Assembly: GCA_937921695.1 (NCBI GenBank) | Contig: CAKZTZ010000026.1 | Location: forward strand, 1 to 55,581 | DNA: 55,581 nucleotides | Source: an uncultured Sulfolobales archaeon | GTDB lineage: Archaea > Thermoproteota > Thermoprotei_A > Sulfolobales > Acidilobaceae | Direction of reading: 5' to 3' | Shown here: piece by piece, positions 1-7,863 of the stretch | How the letters are laid out: the number at the start of each line of letters is the position of its first letter | Position numbering within the stretch: position 1 is the first letter of the stretch | Position numbers and translations under genes: made by a program | The notes under the pieces: generated by a model | What the model was told of the DNA's origin: nothing | Database searches by the model: none | What the model saw: the letters and a program-made list of their open reading frames with translations, nothing else

Positions 1-11
1 TGTTAAGTGGA

Positions 12-99
12 GCGGGGGTGCCCGAGCCAGGGCGAAGGGGGCGGGCTCAAGACCCGTTGGCGTAGGCCGTCGTGGGTTCAAATCCCACCCCCCGCACCA
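12..99 (+). tRNA. tRNA-Leu (CAA)
   Basis: The acceptor arms GCGGGGG and CCCCCGC pair perfectly and are followed by A and an encoded CCA. The anticodon stem (GCGGG/CCCGT) encloses the loop CTCAAGA, giving anticodon CAA, which reads UUG. A long variable arm makes it a class II tRNA, as expected for Leu. The T-arm GTGGG-TTCAAAT-CCCAC is canonical. No intron is present. Confidence 0.95.
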
Positions 100-212
100 C
101 TTTACAATTAAAGTTAGAAAATCATCCTGCTAGCGGGTTTAGCGAAGCTAGAGCATGCTGGGCTCGTATTCTTCTTTTTCCCCTTAGCCTAGATGATCTG
201 GGAGTTTTATAG

Positions 213-332
213 TTAGTTTGTTTTTATCAAGTCTGCGTTAATTGATGGAATGTATTCAGTCTTTTTAAGTTAAATAAGGTATGCAAGCATTTCCCTCTTA
301 ATATGTTTAAAGCTTTCTTCATAGGCTTTCAC
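213..332 (-). pseudogene. short relic reading frame with one in-frame stop
   Basis: This lies inside the otherwise empty 100-520 stretch. On the minus strand a GTG at 332 follows GGAGAG with a 5-nt gap and opens a 20-codon frame of charged, helix-like sequence (beginning VKAYEESFKH) that stops at TAA 270-272. The same frame then runs 18 more codons to a TAA at 213-215. The continuity and the Shine-Dalgarno-like site suggest a small gene or gene remnant interrupted by one stop. I recognise no family, and chance cannot be excluded in such A+T-rich DNA. The rest of 100-520 shows only TATA-like elements, such as TTTATAAA near 433-440. Confidence 0.25.
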
Positions 333-520
333 CGTTTCTCTCCTTAAAATTAATGAGTATTAGCTTTTAATATTTACTTCTGCTTTTCTAACGAATTGCT
401 GAGTTAGGTGTTGACATTTTATTGAATGTGATAGTTTATAAAGGGTCATTTTGGTGTTTTTAGTTTTCCTTTGATTTAAGTTTAAGTTCCTTTCCTCCCG
501 GCTCTAGACAAGGGTATGGG

Positions 521-1933
521 ATGTTGGGTGTCCCGGGTTCTTGTAGTTACGGCGGGTTCACTTTTGGGGTTGAAGCTTTAGATTCTTTGATAGGGTCTTC
601 TCTGATGCCCGGGTCTACCATATTATTGTCTGGTCATCCCGGGTCTGGTAAGACTACTTTGGCTCTTACCTTGTGTTATGCTAATGCTTTGAAAGGTTAT
701 CCTTGCCTTTATGCTAGCTTTTATGAGGATAAAGCTAAGCTTTACACGCTAGCTTCTAGGCTTGGCTTGAACCTTGAAGGTCTTGAGTCTGAGAATTTAT
801 TCGCGTTTGTTAAGCTTCCCGTTACAATATCCGTGGGAGATATTCTTGAGAGCATTAATAGCATGATTAGAGATGGGGGTTTCAAGGTAATAGTTTTAGA
901 TAGTGTTACAGTGCTCCTAGAAGGGGCTAGGGAATCTGAGAGGGCCTATGCTCTCAACTACTTCTACAACATCTCCAACATAGTGGGGGGTATTGTTATT
1001 CTAGTCGCTGAAGCCCCCTATGAATATAAAACCCCTATGCCGGGAGGGCTAGAATTCATAGCTGACATAGTGCTAGCGTTGAAGTATAAGGTGGAGAGGG
1101 GCCTAATAGATAGGCTCCTCGAGATAAGGAAAGCTAGAGGATCACCTATAAACTTGGCTGAAATACCTTTCACAATAACAGAGGGGGCGGGATTAAGACT
1201 ATGGCCGCCCCCACTACTCGAGGAAATAATGGAAGAACATGAAGAAACTATAACCGTGCCGTGCAGCCAGCTGGCCAGGGCTTTAAGCCCTAAAACCGGG
1301 AAACTGAGGAAGAGCGAGACAATACTAATAGCTTATCCTCCAGATGCCCGCCACATTTATGCAGGCGTTATCCCAGTTATGATAATATTAGCTAACGAGT
1401 TGAAGACCCTGGTGGTCGGCTATAAGTACTCGGAAAGAGTATACAAGTATCTTATAGACGAGTTGGTTAGGCTCGTCTTAGGCGAAGACCCCCCTATGGA
1501 AGCCCTTATCGATAAATACTTTAAAATTAAGAGCGTGAATCCGTTTAGTATAAGCCTCGGCCAGCTCTCAGCCTTTGAGCTTGAAATGCTAGAGGGAGGG
1601 TTTGACGCTGTAGTCTTTCACGGTGTTGATGTGCCTATGTTGGCTTTCAACGTGAAAGAATATGTGCCCGCTCTCTACAATCAGAAAACCTACATTAAAA
1701 GTAAGGGTGTTATCAACTTTAGAATGTTTAGTGTTGTCGACGAGAAGCTTTATAGGGTTAACGCTACCCTCTCTGACGTAGTGTTAAGGTTAAAATTAAA
1801 AGAAGGCGGCAGCCGCGAGCCCTTATACGAGGTCTACGCTTGGAGAAGGGGTTTCAAACCGCAAATACTTTCAGAAGAAAATCTCCTAGAATGCGTCAAG
1901 GAAGCCTCCACTAGGGTTAGACCGAGGTGGTAG
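521..1933 (+). CDS. KaiC/RadA-like RecA-superfamily ATPase
   Basis: A 470-aa cytoplasmic P-loop ATPase of the archaeal KaiC-like (RAD55/COG0467) group. Walker A is GHPGSGKTT at residues 38-46 and Walker B is VIVLDS at 123-128. The N-terminal half reads as one RecA fold. Residues from about 265 to 400 show the alternating strands of a second RecA-like domain (ILIAYPPDA, TLVVGYKYS, AVVFHGVDV) but no second P-loop, so that half is probably a degenerate, structural KaiC repeat. Such proteins in archaea are variously linked to signalling, motility or DNA transactions; the function here is unknown. ATG 521 is used because no better upstream start is seen. A helical protein follows only 1 nt after the stop and is probably a partner. 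Confidence 0.85.
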   Translation: MLGVPGSCSYGGFTFGVEALDSLIGSSLMPGSTILLSGHPGSGKTTLALTLCYANALKGYPCLYASFYEDKAKLYTLASRLGLNLEGLESENLFAFVKLPVTISVGDILESINSMIRDGGFKVIVLDSVTVLLEGARESERAYALNYFYNISNIVGGIVILVAEAPYEYKTPMPGGLEFIADIVLALKYKVERGLIDRLLEIRKARGSPINLAEIPFTITEGAGLRLWPPPLLEEIMEEHEETITVPCSQLARALSPKTGKLRKSETILIAYPPDARHIYAGVIPVMIILANELKTLVVGYKYSERVYKYLIDELVRLVLGEDPPMEALIDKYFKIKSVNPFSISLGQLSAFELEMLEGGFDAVVFHGVDVPMLAFNVKEYVPALYNQKTYIKSKGVINFRMFSVVDEKLYRVNATLSDVVLRLKLKEGGSREPLYEVYAWRRGFKPQILSEENLLECVKEASTRVRPRW

Positions 1934-1934
1934 C

Positions 1935-2276
1935 ATGATGTCGAACTTAGAGGAGGTTAGGGATAGGGTTAGGAGAATCATTAATAGTAGGGCTCCAGGC
2001 CTCTATGATGCCCTCGAGCTCGAATGCATCACGAGGTATAGAGTGAGTTGCGTCAGCCTGCTCCTCGAAGATCCCGAGAAGCTTCTAGATGTTATAGCGA
2101 GGGTTTACAGGGATAAGAGTTCTTTCACTGTCATTCATGTTTTCAGGACTGTTTTCCTGAGGCCTATAATTAGCGAGTTCCTAGCTAGGGAGCTTGAGGA
2201 GAGTCTTTTAAGCCTCTTGAAGGAGGATCCTGAAGAGTTCAGGGTTAAGATTCGCAGGCTTCTCGGCGTAACATAG
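1935..2276 (+). CDS. small helical protein cotranscribed with KaiC-like ATPase
   Basis: A 113-aa, highly charged and almost entirely alpha-helical protein with no membrane segment or recognisable motif. Its ATG lies 1 nt after the stop of the ATPase gene (a second in-frame ATG follows at once), so the two are translationally coupled and probably work together. It could be an accessory or adaptor subunit of the ATPase; this is inferred from position only. The gene ends 9 nt from the convergent DUF99 gene. Confidence 0.7.
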   Translation: MMSNLEEVRDRVRRIINSRAPGLYDALELECITRYRVSCVSLLLEDPEKLLDVIARVYRDKSSFTVIHVFRTVFLRPIISEFLARELEESLLSLLKEDPEEFRVKIRRLLGVT

Positions 2277-2285
2277 TTTCAGCTT

Positions 2286-2885
2286 TTACTCTCCCTCCTC
2301 CCTAGCCTTAGCTATTCTAGCTGCTTCTGAAGCTGTCATGTCCGCTATTCTGAGGGGTTCTGGGGTTCTCGAGTGTACTTGTAGGGATTCTATTGTTTCT
2401 AGGGCTTCTTCTAGGCTTAAGCCCCATGTTGCTAGGTAGAGTTCTCCTTTTCTCGTTTCGACTTTGACTGTTGAGTCTAGGAGCTTTAAAACCTTCATTC
2501 TCAACTCCCAGTCTTTGAAGTGTTTTCTTAGAGCTTCTTCTAGCCTGGAGCTTGATGGTTTATACTTGTACACGGCTATTAGGGGTAGGCCCGCTAGCTT
2601 TAGTATGGTTGGGGGGGATACTATGTTGAACCCAGCTATTGTCAGGGAGTCTACTAGGAGTGCTTTTACCTCTCCCCCAGCTTTTAAAGTCAGGGTTTTA
2701 GCTAGGTAAGCTATTGTTGATGAAGCTTCTAGGCCGTCAATCTTAATTTTAGAGAGGGCTACATCTAATGGGGTGTTTTTCCAGAGTATACAGGCTACTA
2801 TAGTGTATCCTGAGCCTAGTTTCTCAACCCTCCCGTCATCGCATGCTACCACGCTTGCCGAGGGCTTCTCTCCAAACTTCTTCAA
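2286..2885 (-). CDS. DUF99 family protein (endonuclease V-like fold)
   Basis: A 199-aa protein of the archaeal DUF99 (UPF0215) family. Family hallmarks visible are the N-terminal CDDGR strand (usually IDDGP), the central LLVDSLTIAGFNIV, GLPLIAVYKYKPS, and the ALRKHFKDWELR helix. DUF99 has been related structurally to endonuclease V/RNase H-like folds, but its activity is not established. The start lies inside the 3' end of orc1 (50-nt overlap in another frame). The overlap is credible because the family begins about 15 residues before the DDG motif. The minus-strand order is orc1 then DUF99, so the pair probably shares a transcript. Confidence 0.85.
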   Translation of the reverse strand: MKKFGEKPSASVVACDDGRVEKLGSGYTIVACILWKNTPLDVALSKIKIDGLEASSTIAYLAKTLTLKAGGEVKALLVDSLTIAGFNIVSPPTILKLAGLPLIAVYKYKPSSSRLEEALRKHFKDWELRMKVLKLLDSTVKVETRKGELYLATWGLSLEEALETIESLQVHSRTPEPLRIADMTASEAARIAKAREEGE

Positions 2886-4101
2886 CAGACTCTCCCATTG
2901 TTATATCTTCTGAGAGGGCTTTAACTAGGGCGTTGACATCCGCGGTCAACTCTATAACTCTAGTCTTACCATACCTCCCCCTGCTCACAACTCTCCCAGA
3001 TATTATTCCTAGCATGTCGAGCTCAGCTATTATGCCGCTAACCCTCCTCAAAGTAACAGTCTCTATGCCCAGCTTAGCTGTTAACCCCCTATACCTATCG
3101 TAAACCTCCCCTGTAGTGGCGTAGCCCCGGCCGCCCCCAGTGACAGCTATTATTGAGGCTAGTACGAGCTTCGAGTGTAATGGTAGTGTTCTAACCACAT
3201 CTGCAACCCTGTCCCTCTCAATCTCCTCCCTAGCTCTCATAACATGGTCCCTAGTAACTCTCACATCTCCGAGCCTCTCAGCTATCTCTCCAGCAACTCT
3301 CAGCAAGTCTAGGGCCCTCCTAGCATCCCCATGCTCCCTGGCGGCGAGGGCTGCACATAATGGTATGATTTCATCCTCTAGCACCCCGGGGTTGAAAGCC
3401 TCCTTAGCTCTAGACTCTAGAATATCTCTGAGCTGTTCAGCGTTATAAGGGGGGAATACGAGCTCAACTTCCCCGAGGCTACTCTTAACCCTAGGGTCTA
3501 GAGACTCTATAAGGTCGACGCTATTAGTTATGCCTACCAGCGAGATCCTAGAAGATGATAGCTCACTATTAATCCTAGTCAACTTATAAAGCACGTCATC
3601 CCCCCTCTTCTTAACTAGGAAGTCGATCTCGTCTAGAACAACAATGTATATGTAGCCTTGGTCTGAAATCTTTTTAACAATCCTCCCGAAAACCTCCCCC
3701 ACAGAAAGCCCGGTGAAAGGTATCCTAACCCCCACAGCCTCGCCAATATCAGCTATAACCCTATAAGGGGTATCCCTATAGCGGACGTTAACATAAACAC
3801 CTCTAACCCTAGACCCGGACTCCCTAGCCGAAGCCTCAAGCTTAGAAAGGACGTATCTGACAACAGCAGTCTTACCAGTACCGGTTAAACCATAAATAAA
3901 CATGTTACTAGGCTTCTCACCCCTCAAAGCAGGAGCTAGGATAGAAGCAACCCTCCTAATCTCACCCTCCCTATGGGGCAGAAACCCGGGAACATAGTCT
4001 GGGAGAAGCTTCTCCCTACTCCTGAAAACCCTAGACTTCAAAGCAGACTCGAAAATATCTCTAACATAGTCCAAGGGAAACACCAGCTCCAAAAGAAACA
4101 T
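2836..4101 (-). CDS. ORC1/CDC6 family replication initiator
   Basis: A 421-aa AAA+ origin-binding and helicase-loading protein. It shows the Orc1 N-terminal signature (YVPGFLPHREGEI), Walker A GLTGTGKTA at 71-79, Walker B VVLDEID at 154-160, sensor 1 LVGITNS at 188-194, and a sensor 2 region GDARRALDLLRVAGE. A C-terminal winged-helix domain covers roughly residues 305-400. The length fits the archaeal family (about 390-420). A cluster of three palindromes sits immediately upstream of the start. Archaeal orc1 genes often lie near an origin, but I could not identify a convincing origin recognition box here. Confidence 0.95.
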   Translation of the reverse strand: MFLLELVFPLDYVRDIFESALKSRVFRSREKLLPDYVPGFLPHREGEIRRVASILAPALRGEKPSNMFIYGLTGTGKTAVVRYVLSKLEASARESGSRVRGVYVNVRYRDTPYRVIADIGEAVGVRIPFTGLSVGEVFGRIVKKISDQGYIYIVVLDEIDFLVKKRGDDVLYKLTRINSELSSSRISLVGITNSVDLIESLDPRVKSSLGEVELVFPPYNAEQLRDILESRAKEAFNPGVLEDEIIPLCAALAAREHGDARRALDLLRVAGEIAERLGDVRVTRDHVMRAREEIERDRVADVVRTLPLHSKLVLASIIAVTGGGRGYATTGEVYDRYRGLTAKLGIETVTLRRVSGIIAELDMLGIISGRVVSRGRYGKTRVIELTADVNALVKALSEDITMGESVEEVWREALGKRGSMR

Positions 4102-4110
4102 AAGTCAAAA

Positions 4111-4144
4111 AGCCGGCTAGACGTGGACACCACGGTGATATCAC
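4111..4144. promoter_or_regulatory. three adjacent palindromes upstream of orc1/cdc6
   Basis: AGCCGGCT (4111-4118), CGTGG-ACA-CCACG (4122-4134) and GTGATATCAC (4135-4144) are three exact inverted repeats packed into 34 nt, starting 10 nt before the orc1 start codon on the minus strand. This looks like an operator or initiator-binding cluster, for example for autoregulation. No TATA box is clear on that strand. Confidence 0.45.
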
Positions 4145-4240
4145 AGTAACACTATCCCGTCAAACACGAGGATAAACTCAGAAAACCCTACAGCCTGAAG
4201 ACAAAAGAGAGGAAAACAAGCCACCCATAGAAGCTCAATA

Positions 4241-4399
4241 CTACTGGCTCATGGCAAGCCAGGCACCATAAGCTCTCACAATAGCCAAAAGAATAATACC
4301 TATAACGGCAACATACACTGCCATATGCGGGTAATCTGTGAAAAGAAAGATGCCGAAAGCGCCTAGAACCGTCACTATAAACAATACTATCTCTAACAT
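4241..4399 (-). CDS. small two-helix membrane protein
   Basis: A 52-aa hypothetical protein with two hydrophobic helices (about residues 3-22 and 25-47) joined by a short FTDYPHM turn. The start is ATG 4399: a perfect AGGAGG lies 6 nt upstream, whereas longer readings in the same frame add a Cys/His-rich, uncoded-looking N-terminus. No family is recognised. It lies between orc1 and the aldolase, and no downstream partner is evident. Confidence 0.6.
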   Translation of the reverse strand: MLEIVLFIVTVLGAFGIFLFTDYPHMAVYVAVIGIILLAIVRAYGAWLAMSQ

Positions 4400-4621
4400 G
4401 TACATCCTCCTGTCTCTGCAGAACACTGCTGCACCATAACGCGGAATATGATGACACACAATGTCTGACTTTTCTGGACATAACACTTTTATACTTCCAA
4501 GCTCATAGCAGACCTTCATCTTCTCTTGACGCGACAAGCTTACACCCATATTTCTATCCCTAACATCCAGTTTAAAATTTTTAACAGCGCGTCCTACTAG
4601 GTCAACTTTAACATCAATGCC

Positions 4622-4882
4622 ATGTCTGGTGGGTTAGACTTCTCCATCAGCTTATGGGTTCTTCATCCCCTCGACGTCATGGTAGTAGTGTTAGATTTCT
4701 TTGGTTTCCCGGGAGTTTCAACCCTAGTAGCCTACATATACTAGACCGCCACGGGCCAGAGAATATTCTGGGGCGATTTCGCGGCGAGGACGCTACTATT
4801 CTCTATATCCATGACAGTCCTCTTCATAATATCCCAGAGGTGTATAGGTGAAGCGATGAGGTATGGGGCGGGTAAAATGTGA
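4622..4882 (+). pseudogene. membrane-protein-like frame interrupted by TAG
   Basis: ATG 4622 opens a 40-codon frame with a hydrophobic stretch (VMVVVLDFFGFPGVSTLVAY) that stops at TAG 4742-4744. The same frame continues for 45 codons with a second hydrophobic segment (TLLFSISMTVLFIISQ) to TGA 4880-4882. Read through, it resembles a two-helix membrane protein. It may be a decayed gene, a readthrough product or coincidence. An overlapping 65-codon frame at 4654-4851 looks non-coding. Confidence 0.3.
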
Positions 4883-4918
4883 AACTTGGGCTTAAGTTTA
4901 GGCTGTCACGCGTGCCGT

Positions 4919-5695
4919 CTAGCCGGTTTTAAAGTCTTTGATCATGTCATTGTAGGCTTTTAGGAGCACGTTAATGTCTGAGCTTAGGGCTATCATGTTG
5001 AACCCGAGACCCTTAGCTTTCCTAGCATATTCTAGTGTTGGCGTGTACATTGCTACGAGGGGCTTCCTAGCCCCGGCTTTACCCGCCACTTCTCCTAGGA
5101 TCTTCGTGAAGGGCGGGCTTTCTATCTGGCCGAACATGCCTAGGGATGCTGAGAGGTCGCTCGGTCCTACTAGGATCCCTGTTATGGTTTCCACGCTCAA
5201 TATGTCTTCAAGGTTCTCTATGGCCTCCCTTGTTTCAACCTGGGCTATCACTATGAGATCCTCCAGGTATTTCTCATAGTATTCCCTACGGTCCACGAGA
5301 CCATACTTGACAGCCCTCCTGGGGCCCACTCCCCTAACCCCCTTAGGCGGGTAGAGGACTGCCTTCTCTAGCATTCTAGCCTCCTCCAGGCTGCTGACCC
5401 ACGGCACTAGTATGCCGTCAGGGCCCAGGTCCAGGACTCTCTTAATGGCCACTGGATCGTTCCAGGGGACTCTAACTATGCCAGCAGCCTGGGAGTTTTT
5501 GATGGCTATGAGCATCACTTCGACATCATAATAGTCTAGGGGAGAGTGCTCCATATCTATGACTAGGAAGTCTAGGGGTAGGAGGCTCAACGCTTCCGCA
5601 ACCTCAGGACTGTTTATGGTGAGCCATGTGCCTAAGAGGGTCTCCCCCCTCAAAGCTTTCTCTACGAGCTTGTGCATGCTAGGTCGCCGCTGCAT
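4919..5695 (-). CDS. HpcH/HpaI family aldolase
   Basis: A 258-aa class II (metal-dependent) pyruvate aldolase, TIM barrel. Family motifs visible are IDMEHSPLDY, VRVPWNDPVAIKRVLDLGPDGILVPWV around residues 76-102, PPKGVRGVGPRRAVKYG, IAQVETREAIEN and GPSDLSASLG. Homologues cleave or form 2-keto-3-deoxy acids such as 4-hydroxy-2-oxoheptanedioate or 2-keto-3-deoxyrhamnonate; macrophomate synthase is also related, so the substrate cannot be named. An internal ATG (residue 7) is an alternative start. The gene is followed by no obvious pathway partner. Confidence 0.9.
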   Translation of the reverse strand: MQRRPSMHKLVEKALRGETLLGTWLTINSPEVAEALSLLPLDFLVIDMEHSPLDYYDVEVMLIAIKNSQAAGIVRVPWNDPVAIKRVLDLGPDGILVPWVSSLEEARMLEKAVLYPPKGVRGVGPRRAVKYGLVDRREYYEKYLEDLIVIAQVETREAIENLEDILSVETITGILVGPSDLSASLGMFGQIESPPFTKILGEVAGKAGARKPLVAMYTPTLEYARKAKGLGFNMIALSSDINVLLKAYNDMIKDFKTG

Positions 5696-5783
5696 TGCGG
5701 AGCTACGGGAGTTTAAAACTTGTTTATGAGGGTTTTTGACATAACCCTTATTAGCCTCAAGCTCCTAAGCTAGTATAGGCTGT

Positions 5784-5860
5784 GGGCCGGTAGCTCAGCC
5801 TGGAAGAGCGCTCGGTTGGCATCCGAGAGGCCCCGGGTTCAAATCCCGGCCGGTCCACCA
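5784..5860 (+). tRNA. tRNA-Ala (GGC)
   Basis: Acceptor GGGCCGG pairs with CCGGTCC and includes the G3:U70 wobble that is the alanine identity element, followed by A and an encoded CCA. The anticodon stem CTCGG/CCGAG encloses TTGGCAT, giving anticodon GGC. The T-arm is CCGGG-TTCAAAT-CCCGG. No intron is present. A lyase gene begins less than 20 nt downstream. Confidence 0.96.
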
Positions 5861-5878
5861 TTTATTCCATCCTATGTT

Positions 5879-7375
5879 GTGAGTGTAGCATATTTAGGGT
5901 TTAAGGAGCACCCTTATAGCCAGGTGTTTTCCTTGATAGTTGTTAAATCGCGTTCTGGGGAGCTCCTAAGGGTTGAGGGGTTCAGGATTAGAGTCTTCGA
6001 GAAGCTCAGTTTACCCTCTATTGGTGAGAGGCTTAGGGCTATACGTGAAGCTGGCTGGAATACTTTCCTTTTAAAAGCCGACAGTGTTTTCCTCGACATG
6101 CTCACGGATAGTGGGGTTAACGCTATGAGTGACAGGCAGCTTGCAGCCATGATAACAGCCCAGGACGCTTATGCTGGGGGCAGGTCTTTCTACGAGCTTG
6201 CTAGTGTGGTCGAGGATCTCATGGGGTTTAAATATGTGATACCAGTGCATCAGGGTAGGGCTGCAGAGCACCTCCTAGCTAAAACGCTGGTGAGGGAGGG
6301 TAGCGTAGTCCCCATGAACTATCATTTCACAACGACTAAGGCTCACATAGAGCTTGCAGGGGGGGAGATTCTCGAGATCCCAGTTAGAGAAGCTCTAGAT
6401 AGGAGGAGTATGCACCCCTTCAAGGGCGACATGGACGTAGCTAAACTGGAGGAGGCGCTTAGAAAACTTAAAGACAGGATAGCATATGTGAGGATAGAGG
6501 CTGTAGCCAACCTTCTCGGGGGCCAGCCTGTATCAATGGCTAATATAAAGCATGTCAGAGAGCTTTGCGAGAAACACGGCGTCCCCCTTGTTGTTGACGC
6601 TAGCATGATAGACTGGAACATCTACTTTATAAAAGAGAGGGAGCCGGGCTACGGCTCTAAGAGCCTGAAGGATATTTTAAGGGAGTTCCTGAGCTATGCT
6701 GACATAGTCTACATGAGCGCCAGGAAAGCGCCTTCAGTTAGGGGAGGGCTAATAGCGACTAACAGTAGGGAGTTCTATGAGAAGCTAGTTGTCCACCTCC
6801 CCGTATATGAGGGGTTCCTAACATATGGGGGTATGAGCGTTAAAGAACTAGCGGCTATGGCTGTGGGCCTCGCAGAGATGGTTGACGAGAGCCTTATAGG
6901 GTCGGAGCTGGGGTTGATAAGCTATGTGGTTGAGGAGCTCGACAGGAAAGGGGTCCCAGTAGTTCTCCCACCTGGAGGCCTCGGAGTCCACTTGGACGCT
7001 CTAGAATTCCTACCCCACTTACCTAGAACCTCTTACCCCGCAGGCTCCCTAGCCTCCGCCCTATACCTGGTTTCAGGCATAAGGTCGATGGAGAGGGGTG
7101 CTCTCTCAATGGATAGGGATAAGTATGGTAGGGAAATATACCCGGACATTGAACTCGTTAGAATAGCGTTCCCTAGGAAGACATATCTAAGGTCTCACGC
7201 CGACTATTTAATAGACAGGATCCTCTGGCTCTACGAGCATAGGGATTACGTTAAAGGCTTACACTGGCTCTATGAACCGCCAATACTCAGGTTCTTCCTC
7301 GGGAGGCTTGAAGACGTGGAAAACTGGGGAGAACGACTAGCCGAAGCCTATAGGAGGGAGCTTGGGGAATACTAA
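5879..7375 (+). CDS. tryptophanase/tyrosine phenol-lyase family PLP enzyme
   Basis: A beta-eliminating lyase (fold type I PLP enzyme) that would cleave tryptophan to indole or tyrosine to phenol, plus pyruvate and ammonia. Family motifs are LPSIGERLRAIREAGWNTFLLKADSVFLD (given here from position only in part), LLTDSG, AMSDRQ, DAYAGGRSFYEL, PVHQGRAAE and the PLP-lysine context SARKAPSVRGGL. The reading frame is open back into tRNA-Ala, so I place the start at GTG 5879, 18 nt after the tRNA; TTG 5933 is also possible. The choice between tryptophan and tyrosine cannot be made by eye. The convergent ArsR gene ends 3 nt away. Proximity to the tRNA suggests either cotranscription or a leaderless start. 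Confidence 0.88.
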   Translation: MSVAYLGFKEHPYSQVFSLIVVKSRSGELLRVEGFRIRVFEKLSLPSIGERLRAIREAGWNTFLLKADSVFLDMLTDSGVNAMSDRQLAAMITAQDAYAGGRSFYELASVVEDLMGFKYVIPVHQGRAAEHLLAKTLVREGSVVPMNYHFTTTKAHIELAGGEILEIPVREALDRRSMHPFKGDMDVAKLEEALRKLKDRIAYVRIEAVANLLGGQPVSMANIKHVRELCEKHGVPLVVDASMIDWNIYFIKEREPGYGSKSLKDILREFLSYADIVYMSARKAPSVRGGLIATNSREFYEKLVVHLPVYEGFLTYGGMSVKELAAMAVGLAEMVDESLIGSELGLISYVVEELDRKGVPVVLPPGGLGVHLDALEFLPHLPRTSYPAGSLASALYLVSGIRSMERGALSMDRDKYGREIYPDIELVRIAFPRKTYLRSHADYLIDRILWLYEHRDYVKGLHWLYEPPILRFFLGRLEDVENWGERLAEAYRRELGEY

Positions 7376-7378
7376 GGC

Positions 7379-7741
7379 TTAATCTCTAAGCTTAGGCAGC
7401 GCCCTGTGTAGGTTGAACCTTAAACCCCTAGGCCTTACAGAACGTTCTCCTTTCCCCGCTAGGTTTAAGCTGAGCTCTATTATGTTTTTGATGTTCTCAT
7501 CGGCAAGATTATAGTATACGTGCTTCCCAGCTTTTCTAAACTTCACTATGCCAAGCCTTTTAACTAGGTTTACATGGTAAGATATTAGGTTCTCAGGCCT
7601 ACCTAAAGCCTCAGCTATATCCTTAATAGTGGCCTCACCCCTCTTAGCGAGATACATGAATATGAGTAGCCTAGTAGGGTCTGATAAAGCCCTAAATATT
7701 TCCGAGGCATAGCTAACCGTATAGGCTACATCTTGGGACAC
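7379..7741 (-). CDS. ArsR-family winged-helix regulator
   Basis: A 120-aa DNA-binding protein. The ArsR-type core is FRALSDPTRLLIFMYLAKRGEATIKDIAEALG followed by the recognition helix NLISYHVNLVKRLGIV and the wing GKHVYYNL. No CxC metal site is present, so it is unlikely to be an As/Cd sensor. GTG 7741 is the start, with GAGG just upstream. It is convergent with the lyase gene and divergent from the SDR gene, with about 120 nt of A+T-rich promoter DNA between them, so either neighbour may be a target. Confidence 0.88.
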   Translation of the reverse strand: MSQDVAYTVSYASEIFRALSDPTRLLIFMYLAKRGEATIKDIAEALGRPENLISYHVNLVKRLGIVKFRKAGKHVYYNLADENIKNIIELSLNLAGKGERSVRPRGLRFNLHRALPKLRD

Positions 7742-7829
7742 GTCCTCACACCTTTCAAGTATAGAGAAAACTGTAAGTAAAAATAATAAATTTTAATCTA
7801 AAGCTAGTGTAAGCATATTAATACGAGAG

Positions 7830-7840
7830 GGATATAAACC
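7830..7840 (+). promoter_or_regulatory. TATA box for leaderless SDR gene
   Basis: GGGATATAAAC at 7830-7840 is a good archaeal TATA element centred about 28 nt before GTG 7864, the spacing expected if transcription begins at the start codon. Confidence 0.6.
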
Positions 7841-7863
7841 TAAGGCTCCCTTAAAACACTCCG

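Noticed and set aside
4654-4851. 65-codon plus-strand frame after the small membrane protein
   Set aside because: Composition is Ser/Arg/His-rich and unlike a protein; the overlapping interrupted frame (4622-4882) has clear hydrophobic structure instead.
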